This document shows, piece after piece, positions 55,408 through 64,000 of a stretch of 64,000 bases of DNA. The DNA is taken from NCBI GenBank assembly GCA_029204225.1, contig CM055102.1, positions 977,863 to 1,041,862 of the forward strand, given 5' to 3'. The DNA is from Diphasiastrum complanatum (Eukaryota; Streptophyta; Lycopodiopsida; Lycopodiales; Lycopodiaceae). The notes below the pieces were generated by a model, which saw only the letters and a program-made list of their open reading frames with translations, was not told the origin of the DNA and made no database searches. Within the stretch, counting starts at the first letter, position 1; each line of letters opens with the position of its first letter. A program made the translations under genes and the position numbers.

Positions 55408-55590
55408 CCAGAGTTATCGAACATATGACACATCTGACAGAGCGAGACTATCGACTATATCACAGACACACATAGCACAACAATATCGAAACTAAAAAGA
55501 TTATCTGGCCAAAGTTATCGAACATATGACACATATGACAGAGCGAGAAAATATCGACTATATCATAGACGCACTTAGCACACATATAGC
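55408..55590. repeat. Tandem duplication, two copies of about 90 bp
   Basis: Unit 1 begins 'tgtctgaccagagttatcga' at about 55409 and unit 2 'tatctggccaaagttatcga' at about 55501. Both contain 'catatgacacat.tgacagag' and 'tatcgactatatca.agac'. They differ at several bases, so the duplication is not recent. Confidence 0.75.
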
Positions 55591-56394
55591 ATATGCAAGC
55601 AAAGAGAAGTGAAGACTCGAAGGCTCAAGACAATTCTCCTATTCTTTTGAAAACTTGGTGGTTTACATGGAAATGTTAATGGAGTACTAATAGATGTTCA
55701 AGTGCGAATGTACACATCTCTTAGAAACTGATGTGTCGGTTCTTATTGATAATTAATTAGCTAATTACAACAAATAATAAAATTATTTATGTACAAATGC
55801 TGATGTGGCATCCTACTCATGCGGCCTTAATCCAATAAGTATCAAGCCCATGGGAGGTTACAACATTTAGATGAGGTGCGAATAGTTCGGGTCATCGAAA
55901 ATATTATCTTAGGATTAGACTTTTTCTTAAAGTGTGTCATTTCAAATCTGTCAATCGTTTAAAGGTCTGTCCTTGTTGGCCCTTCGATATGTCATTGGAC
56001 CTCTGATATGTCATTGGACCATATGGATAATCTTAAGTTTGCTGCAACCGTTAATATTGTTTCTTATTCAAATAATTGTCTTCGACATTTGAATGGGTTG
56101 ATTATGTATTTGCATTATAATTATATCATTTTGCGAAAAAATGCATGTAATAGGGTATTACAATATTTAGACTCAAACTTTGGCTCTAGAAGGTGGATCA
56201 CACGAAAATTTCTTTAGAAAAATACCTTTTAAAGTAGTGGTCATATAGGTTTAAAAGGAAACGCTTGAATAGTGTGTTTTCAATAAAATCATTCATGCAT
56301 GTATAGCCTTACATTTGGTTTGGAAGTTGAAGCATGTTGGCTGATTCTGACAAATTCCCAAGATACTCGGACAGAGCAACTCAAGAGCACCTCT
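55591..56394. other. No recognisable gene
   Basis: AT-rich sequence. The open frame 56008-56217 (69 codons) shows no known domain. A 'cctctgatatgtcattggacc' word is partly doubled at about 55983-56020. Confidence 0.3.
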
Positions 56395-57420
56395 CACCTT
56401 AGACCGAGGAGGTCTTTGAGAAGAGGAGACTAATGAAGACTGAGAGTCGAGTATGAGAGCCAAGAAATACTAGCTAGGAAAAACAAGTAAGAACTGTGTA
56501 AGCCTCATGGTGAATCCCGGAAGATGGAATGACCATGTAGGAACTAGTATTTCTAAGCAAATGCAATAAATAAAAGTAGACCCCTCTTAAAGAAAGTAGA
56601 GTGAGCCACCTATTGATGGTGACCTCTAGTGGAGAGCAATATTCCACTTGTAATTTGTGAAATGTGGAAATTTCACTAGGATGTCACCTAAGGAGCTCTC
56701 TTGCTTATTTAAGAGACTCCCTCTTTGTGAAGAGGAGCTTTTGCATTGTATCTACTCCATGCTTAATAAGAAGATTTTCCATGAGTTTGATGCTACACTA
56801 AGCTCCTTGATCATGATGGTTTTCTTGAGTGATGCCCCTATGATCATGCCCTTCCATTCATATTGTGTGTGGTTGTGGATTTAGAGTGGATTAGTTTTCT
56901 TGATTTCCTAGTTGTGGATTAGATTTCTTGTTTTGTTGTGGATTAATGTAGGAGCCAACATTCAAGTAAACTAAATAGGCTGGATCTGTGGTGTGATTCT
57001 TGCATATCTCTGTACAATCCAGTTCTTGATGTTCTTGGGATGTCCAAGAATCAAAAGGCTGGTTGGTTTCTTGATTCTTGGACTTCTAACATGCTGTAGA
57101 TTAGTTTCTTGTTTCTTGTTTTTGTCAATATATGCAAGGTAGTTCGGTGTTAATGTAGTGTAGGCTCTGATTTCAGTCCGTTTTAAGTGTAGGGAGTTGT
57201 AGAATCTGTAGAAGATTCATTGGTTTGTTTATTGATCTGTGAATGAGCGTTCTTGGCTTGCATCCATGTAGAATGTAAGTGCGTTCAAGAGCGACGTCCC
57301 TGAGTTGTCCTCTGACAGGCAGGACATAAAGAAAATACTAAAATGACACTCTGTCCTTTCTGCCTAGGTTGGCATTGTTAAATCAAGAAGACATCTAACG
57401 AATGTCTTTAAGCCTGGTAA
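56395..57420 (+). repeat. Interspersed repeat R1, copy 2
   Basis: Same orientation and order as 19885-20920. It carries the TATA-like TATTTAAG at 56706-56713. Similarity is lost gradually at both ends. A short frame at 56657-56884 lies inside it and is not counted as a gene. Confidence 0.65.
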
Positions 57421-58453
57421 CAGGCAGAAACAGTTCTAAAGAAGTAGAAAGAATCAGATAAACGAGTAAACAACAGGTCCTCTGGAGTAGGGGATCTGTC
57501 AACAAAGCAGTTACAAAGTGCAAAATTAATATTAATTGTTACATGGATGATTCAAAAGAGTGATCGAAAAAAAATTACAATAAATTTTTAGATTTTTTTA
57601 TGATTTGTTTTATTCTTCCACGGGCACAACAATGTTTTGTGGATTTGAAATTTTATATAAATCGCTTTGTAGTTTTTTCTTAAATCTCCCCATTTTAAGT
57701 TCATTGTATTTTAGTTTTTTGTTACCATTCTTTAAACCTCTATAACTTTTCTATTTGACCTCAGTGAAGTGATCAAAATGACAAGTTGAACATTGTAATT
57801 ACTAAAATTCATATTTCTCAGTTGTAATTTGTTGCATTTGTATATTGGACCATTTTAAAAAATGGGTGGACATTGGAAACAGGCCACTAATAAACACAAC
57901 CCTCCTCAAGAGAACCGTCTTAACCATGGATTTTGGACCAACATTTAGTCATGAGGGAGCAATTCCAAGTTATAAATAATTTTATTCTACGAATGTTGCA
58001 AAATATGAAGATGACTCATGAAGCAGATGAGGAAAATTTGTGGAGACTAATTTGCTAGTCTACCTTGCAAGCAAGACAAAATTTTGGATTCTGATATGAG
58101 ATTTAATGAACCATTCACATGAATCCATGCCCTTTCAATCTTATGTAATCATTTACTCATTTCTAATGTGATTTCATGGAGATCTTATGTCTTTTGCTTC
58201 TTATGAAAATGCTATCTTGATTGCTTTGCATTTTTCTTGCTCTAGCTTTAATTCTATAATTATTGCTATTTGCTTGGATTTTGCACATGACAAAAGATGA
58301 TATAAATTCTTGTGCCATGGAAGAAATATCCAAAGGTGGGACATCTTCACACTTGTAGCCACATGCAATCTGAAAATTGATGATGATTGCCACATAGGCA
58401 AAATGTTCAACACAAATAAATACTTATTTTAAAACTACTTGTGTACCATCCCA
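57421..58453. other. No recognisable gene; flank of the neprosin-like gene
   Basis: AT-rich spacer downstream of the minus-strand gene. A transcript end would lie in about 58150-58450, but no poly(A) signal could be chosen with confidence. Confidence 0.35.
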
Positions 58454-59686
58454 TTAAGGGTGCTTGATGCAACCAGGGCCGCCAAAAAAGAAATAACTCC
58501 CCCAATCGGTAAAACCTCCTTGTTGAACTGAACTATTATAACAATTTGCATGGCTCACAAATTTATTTTGCAAAGTGGCATTGAAGAATGTTTTGGAGGA
58601 ATCAGCATATTTCACACATCTTTGGTAAGCTGCCAAAGGGTACCCTTTATCTGGAAATGCACCTGAGCCCATAGCCGTGGCTTTTTGGCCAGCTGGGTAG
58701 ACTTCGCCGCCCCATAGTAGGTTAGTAGCACTTGAGTTTAGAGCGGTTGTAGAGACTTGAGGGCCAATATCCAATGGTTGTGTCTGAGATGGACAACCAC
58801 CAACCAGGGATCATAGAGTCATAGGCCACGACGACAGAGATTTCTTGTTCTTTTTTAGTGTTGATATTGAGAGTAGACAAGGTTCCACCAAGCACCCACT
58901 TGTTGTTTATCTGAACAAATCCAGAACATGTCAGATCGTAGCACCCTGTGATGTTGTAGTTATCAGCAGTCCAATAGATGAAGAGACGTGGAGATAGAAG
59001 TGTTTTCAACTGTGGATATGAGTGAGACCCTTGCCAACCACCAACTTGCCAACCAACTTCGATAGTGTTGAGAGGTTGGCCAGCAACAAGCCAAAGTTGT
59101 GAAATGCTATAATCCAACTTGGGTTTTCCTAGCTTAGGTTTATTAACACTAAGAACCGCACGGGAACCTTTGTAAGGTGCTTTTGAAGATTGCAATCCCG
59201 TTGTAGCATATTCATGTGGCGTCTCGTGTAGCTGTAGAGTATGGAATTTTCTCAAAAGGGGTTGCTTAGGATCCCTTCGTTCAACTGGGATGCAACCTTC
59301 AGGGCATCCTCCATGCTCCCTTGCAAAAAGTTGTGGTGCAACCCCCTACTTTGAGATTCAATGTGATTTTGTTGCCAATTCATATATGATGGTGGTGATA
59401 TCTGGATGATATGACCTTTGAGGGTAGGATGGTGGGATGCAATCTGCTGTTCTATGCGGACACAATCTACCCAACTTCCATCTGAAACCTGGAATGACTT
59501 CATAGCTGGACCATGCCTTATAGTGTTGGTGTTGTCTGTGTAAGGCTGTAGTCTTCTTTTTCTTGAAGCTTGTTGCAGATTTCTATTTTGCGATGACTCT
59601 ACCAGTAGTAATAGTTGAATATATATGGCTACAAGCCAATACAAACTCCTTGCTTGAGAACTGGATACTCCTCTCCTAGACTCCAT
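58454..59686 (-). pseudogene. Neprosin-family protein gene, two frame breaks
   Basis: This is the one clear host-type gene. The start ATG ends at 59686 (MESRRGVSSS), followed by a hydrophobic segment at residues 16-29 that fits a signal peptide. Then come the activation-peptide domain (DUF4409; MKSFQVSDGSWVDCVRIEQQ, GGCPEGCIPVERRDP) and the neprosin domain (DUF239; FIYWTADNYNITGCYDLTCS, GWWLSISDTTIGYWPSSLY, WGGEVYPAG, MGSGAFPDKGY, DWGSYFFFGGPGC). Neprosins are secreted glutamic peptidases cleaving after proline. The two Glu likely catalytic are at 59060-59058 (IEVGWQ) and 58705-58703 (GGEV). Both are present. Frame breaks lie at a C5 run (59342-59346) and near 58745-58750, each a single-base change. 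They may be mutations or assembly errors. No intron is seen. The length, about 410 codons, fits the family. Confidence 0.85.
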
Positions 59687-60116
59687 TATAGTTCCTTATC
59701 AAAAACCTGTAATATAATGTAGGAGGAATCAAGAGTTAAACCAAAAGTGCTTTTGAAAATTAAAAAAAGACCACTTTCAAGGGCTAGTCTCTACACATTC
59801 AACACTATAATCTAACTAGAGAGCAAAAAAATAAAGCTCAAATCATTATGACTTGACATTGGAGGATAGATCCAAGCATCTATATTTAAACCTGAAGGTA
59901 AATATCAATAGAAGGACTCAACAATAGACTCGCAAATCTAAATTTGATACTTGACCTAGTTTATAAATATCATGTAACCAAACCTGGCAATCACAAATCA
60001 GTTTCCAATCTATCAATAGTGTAGCAAATGAATCTCGTGATTCGTAAGGATCCAAATTTACACAAGACTATTGGATTTGATGGTTAAATTTAAATCTAAT
60101 GAAGAAATAGAGTCAA
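59687..60116. other. Upstream region of the neprosin-like gene
   Basis: This 430-bp AT-rich stretch would hold the promoter. No TATA box could be chosen over the AT-rich background. It leads into the tandem array. Confidence 0.35.
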
Positions 60117-61840
60117 TCAACCTTGTCTTTGAGCAACTCATAGGTCAAGCCTGTCCACCCCATATTCCAAATGGCTACATCATTTTTTTCGTTTTTAAAA
60201 GATTCTTTTTTTGCAATTGTTTCAATCAATCTTGTCTTTGAGCAACTCATAGGTCAAAGCTGTCCACCCTATATTCCAAATGGCTACATCATTTTGTTTC
60301 ATTTTTAAAAGATTCTTTTTTTGCAATTGTTTCATTGCAAGATTATTTAGGAAGACCCAAAAAAAAAAAACCAAAATAGTAAAAAAATTCAATCAGACAA
60401 CCTTGCCTTTGGCCACCAGTGTCTCCACCACATACTATAAATGGGTGTATCGTATTGCCCATTTTCCTAGAAGGCTCTCTTTTTCTCTATATGCAATTGT
60501 TCATTGTACTATTATATTGGATGACATTAAGAAATCAAGCATAAATCAAAAAATTCTAAAACTAATAAAAAAGATTAGATCAAACAACCTTGCCTTTGAG
60601 CAATTGATAAGTCAAGGCTCCCCACCACATATTCCAAATAAATACATCATTTGTCCATTTAAAAGAGATTCTCATTTGTTCTATCTACAATTGTTTCATT
60701 CTGATAATCTATTAGGGATGAGCCCAAGAAGCACATCCAAAAATTAAAAGAAGTACACCTAATTAAAACAACGGAATCATCCAACTTTGCCTTTGGACAA
60801 GTCTCTCCAACATCTATTCCAACGGGCTCATTCAGAAGAGAATCTCTTTTGTTTTCAATTTTTATATTGTAGTATTACATTTGTGACAAAAGATCTTTCA
60901 TGTAGATATGCTATAGAACTTCACATAAGCTATCAAATTCAATAACTCACAGCAAGCTGAAAAGAGGTGTACTTGAAACCAATCAAAGCAACAAGAGAAG
61001 TTGCAGTCTCTTTCTAGAATAGTCACCATATGCATAGCTCTTCTTCTTCCTCCATGGCAAGGCTACCATTATGGGACCAAGTCCCGACGCCTATTACAAC
61101 ACATGACTTTTGCATGCCACATTAGACTTAGTATAGAAAATAACGTGCACACACGACAAGATGGCTATGTATAGAAAGAATTGAATTCTTACTAATGATT
61201 TAAACTTTTCGCTTTTATTTTAACAGTAAAACATTAGAAAAAAACTAAACCTAATAAAAAAAAATTGGATTATCCAACCTTGCTTTTGAGTAATTGACAT
61301 GTTAAGGCTCCACCACATATTCCAAGTGGGTAAAATTTTTTGTTATTTTAAAGAGGTTCTCATGTGTTCTGCAGTACTTTCATTGTAGTGTCAAATTTGG
61401 GATGACCCCAAAAAATGAAGCCAATGATAAAATGTTTGAGTGATTGGTAGTTCTAGGCTCCTCATCACATATTCCAAATGGGTACATCATTTTGTGCATT
61501 TTAAAGAGACTTTGTTTTAGAGCTCCTATTTGGAATTCAAATGTAGTATCATGGGATTCCCCAAGAAACATAGAAGGCCACAAATAAAAAAAAACTATTA
61601 ATGTAACAAAAGAAAACGAATTCTAATGTTCAATCTTTTTTTTTGCAATTGAATGTCAAGGCTCCACAAATTCCAAATAAGTACAATTGTTTCTATTCCA
61701 TTTTAAAGAGATACCTTTTTGTCCTATTTGTAATTCTTTTCATTATACTATAGATTCATGAGATCCCAAGAATAAAGACAAAATCCAGAAAATCCAAATC
61801 CATAAAAATGAATCAACCAACCTTGCCTTTTTCGACACCA
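60117..61840. repeat. Degenerate tandem-repeat array, about nine copies
   Basis: A unit of about 110-190 bp recurs: ACCTTGCCTTTGAGCAA, then GTCAAGGCTCCACCACATA, TTCCAAATGGGTACATCATT, and TTTAAAAGAGATTCTCTTT, with poly-A or A-rich links. Copies start near 60117, 60226, 60397, 60585, 60778, 61273, 61425, 61625 and 61810. The first two are nearly identical at a 109-bp offset. About 400 bp of other sequence interrupts at 60870-61260. The 155-codon frame at 60280-60747 and the 67-codon frame at 61380-61583 are by-products. Confidence 0.8.
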
Positions 61841-62759
61841 AAAATGAAGTGAACACTTCAAAGAGATTTTCTAATGTACTCAAGAGATCATCACAGAATG
61901 CTTGAAAAACCCTCGCTCAAAAAATGTGATTTCATTTATCTCCATCGAGTTTGATTTCTGTCACTAGGAACACATTTATTGAACTAGCCAATCATTTGCT
62001 TCTATGTTCAAAAAACTATATCATATCCTTTCCCTATTGTTATTAGTATTGTTGAAAATTTTCCATGTTTTTGCTAACTATTTCTACTTATAGTCTTTGT
62101 TCTCTCGGTATTTAAACTTTATGTGCTTCTATGCAAAACCCTACTTAAATTGGTTGACCTTTGTGTTTTTGCTGGTTCTACGATTCAACGGACTTAAAGT
62201 GCTAGCCATCATAGCCTCAGTGTGCACAATTTAGAAAATACTCACAAGGACAAGAGACAAAAAACAACTCACGTGAGATTTGCCCAACAACTTACTAATG
62301 TGAAAAAAAATAATGATGGTTTAGCCTCTATTCCATAAGTTATCTAAATTTAAACAAGGTAGATACTACATAAAACGATGCACTGGTAATTGTACTACCA
62401 AAGTGCCAATAACTATAAATACACCAAGAGTGCTAGACATAATGAGTAGTTTTGTTTGATAACAAAAGCTACTTTTAAAAGATAAACAAATGCTAATTAA
62501 ACTTAGACTTTTTAAGGAAATATTGGCTCAAAATAGGAAAATGCAAAACGTTTGAAATTCAAGCTACTTTTAAATGATAGACAAATGCTACTTAACTTAG
62601 ACTTCTAAGTTTATGTATTCGTCTCATTTTTGATAAATACCTTATCATAGGGAGATTGTTGTCTCATCCCATTATTGAGCCAATAGTCTTGTGAACATAT
62701 CCATAGCGGAGAGTTCCTGTGGATTGCAGCACATGCCAAGAGCGTTTGGTAAATTGCTG
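61841..62759. other. No recognisable gene
   Basis: AT-rich spacer. A short block ('caagctacttttaaa.gataga.aaatgcta.ttaa') is doubled near 62468-62500 and 62563-62600. No protein or element end was recognised. Confidence 0.35.
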
Positions 62760-64000
62760 AACACTGGACCTGAAACAACAACAAGAGAACCCTTGTATAG
62801 TGACAGGTAAAAGGAGACAAGCAAGTGTCCCTCCACATTGGAACAACATGGGAGAGTGAGCAACACAACATCACCTTCCAATCAGCACAAGCGATACGAG
62901 GATGAAGTATGCAATGGATGGTAGATGGATGATCCAATGTAAATATGATCTCCCTACCTTGTATTATAAATGGACCTAAAAGGGCCTCAACCGAAAGAAG
63001 TTTGCTATCACATAAACTAGCTGATCAAATCTTGCATATGATCTAAGAGTGTAGTTGAGGATATACTGGTGATCGATTAGGGAGTGAATTTGTGATCAAC
63101 TTTCCGTGGTCATTGGATAATCACCAGAATCTCCTTTCTCCTATCGAGTCTTACTAGGAAGATCTTGGTTGAGAGTTGTGCAAGTGGTTCACAACTGGGG
63201 GTAACCAAAAAACTCAACCTTTGAGAAACCTAGAGCATCAGGTAACCACGTGGGTGGTGAACTCTTTCATTCCTAAAGCTGATGATGATGATTCACCCAC
63301 TACCGATCTCAATATTGATTGTTTCAAGAAAATCAAAGGGTGTTGCATATATGATTCACAAACAGATATAGTGTGATGAACAAAAGCATTAGCAACAATT
63401 GACTAGGTATGTTTGGGCGCACATGTCAACCACGATTCAGTATTCCAGAACCATCACCTCAATCTACGAAAGTTACAACCCCTAGACATGCCGACAATCA
63501 CATCGGGGTGAACATGAGAATGTTGCATGGCTTGTTGCGGTACCAACTCTGAACTAATCCGAAGATGTTCTGGACCATGGCAACATGCACTTTTCTTATA
63601 ATGAAAAAGCTGAGCTGACCAAACAACAGATCTCGTGACACATGGATCCATCGCTATGGCACACCAAAAATACCATCGAACCACCGATTTACATACTCAT
63701 CACATATCCACATGGAAAGAGGAAGGCCTACAAATTTCAAAGCCTCAAAGAAACATTGATTCAGCGCTGATACTTACGACTGTCCAATTGGACTATTGAG
63801 CTTCCCATGTGTATATACGATGCAATCGAAATATGCAAATCGAAAGCCATCTGACCCAGCAGGAGCACAAAAAGTATTTCCTATCCAATTTATTAGCCGA
63901 CAAGCTCAACATTAGAAATAACTACTCAACAACGGAACGAGAGGCACTTGCAATGATCTTTACGATCAAGAAATGTAGACACTATTTCATGGACACCTAT
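62760..64000 (+). pseudogene. Gypsy remnant G3, same family as G1/G2, runs off the end
   Basis: Sequence at 62825-62970 (gtccctccacattggaacaa, gagcaacacaacatcac, gcgatacgaggatgaa) aligns with G2 at 41125-41270, upstream of and into protease. The post-protease linker is readable at 63176-63376 (TTWVVNSFIPKADDD). RT is missing. RNase H appears near 63860-64000 (QFISRQ; after frame breaks, NNYSTTEREALAMIFTIKK, CRHYFMDT). Stops are frequent. It continues past the window end. Confidence 0.8.

Noticed and set aside
60280-60747. 155-codon open frame upstream of the neprosin-like gene
   Set aside because: It lies wholly in the tandem-repeat array and its translation repeats with the units; no domain.

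Overview
The window is nuclear DNA of a land plant with a retrotransposon-rich genome. The signs are plant-type Ty1/copia elements primed from initiator tRNA-Met (TGGTATCAGAGC next to LTR ends), Ty3/gypsy elements with a TGGCGCC-type primer site, a neprosin-family gene (a plant protein family), short GT-AG introns and AT-rich spacers. The species cannot be decided from the sequence; a gymnosperm, fern or similar large genome would fit. No rRNA, tRNA gene, CRISPR array or bacterial-type operon was seen.

1-14.6 kb: a copia LTR with a decayed gag (1-1968), a LINE-like RT scrap (about 3.5 kb), then a decayed copia element (LTR 3800-4218, pol to about 12519). Inside its RT lies a younger complete-ended copia element, 'A', on the minus strand (5884-11616, target duplication gttta). 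An unrecognised, more GC-rich coding region (12520-13391) follows and runs into a gypsy LTR (13392 to about 14198).

14.6-24.4 kb: decayed copia fragments on both strands, two interspersed repeats (R1, R2), a copia 3' end (21420-22660) and an unrecognised zinc-knuckle region (22780-23660).

24.4-34.6 kb: three layers of nesting. A decayed copia (33095-34020 plus LTR) was hit by a minus-strand gypsy element (G1), and G1 was hit by copia element 'B' (25510-31941, target duplication ctacg). B is the same family as A, has 655-bp LTRs differing at one site, and carries an intact 1317-codon gag-pol. A is B's length minus two deletions (97 and 602 bp) that remove almost the whole reverse transcriptase.

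34.6-46.4 kb: R2 copy 2, a gypsy integrase scrap, then gypsy element G2 (5' LTR 37068-37806, gag, protease, RT and the start of RNase H, all with frame breaks). G2 stops abruptly near 43585 against a tail-to-tail pair of intron-containing genes (plus 43589-44654; minus about 46378-44650). The minus gene looks like a decayed transposase-like protein of a family I cannot name. This pair is the least explained part of the window.

46.4-58.4 kb: old AT-rich repeats, a gypsy RT scrap (about 49 kb), a TG..CA segment with primer sites pointing outwards on both sides (51474-51806), a decayed copia gag, a TTCGCGAA-rich tract with a tandem duplication, and R1 copy 2.

58.4-64 kb: a neprosin-family gene on the minus strand (58454-59686) with two single-base frame breaks, a degenerate tandem-repeat array upstream of it (60117-61840), and a third copy of the G1/G2 gypsy family running off the window end. 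Apart from the neprosin-like gene and perhaps the convergent pair, everything recognisable is transposon-derived.
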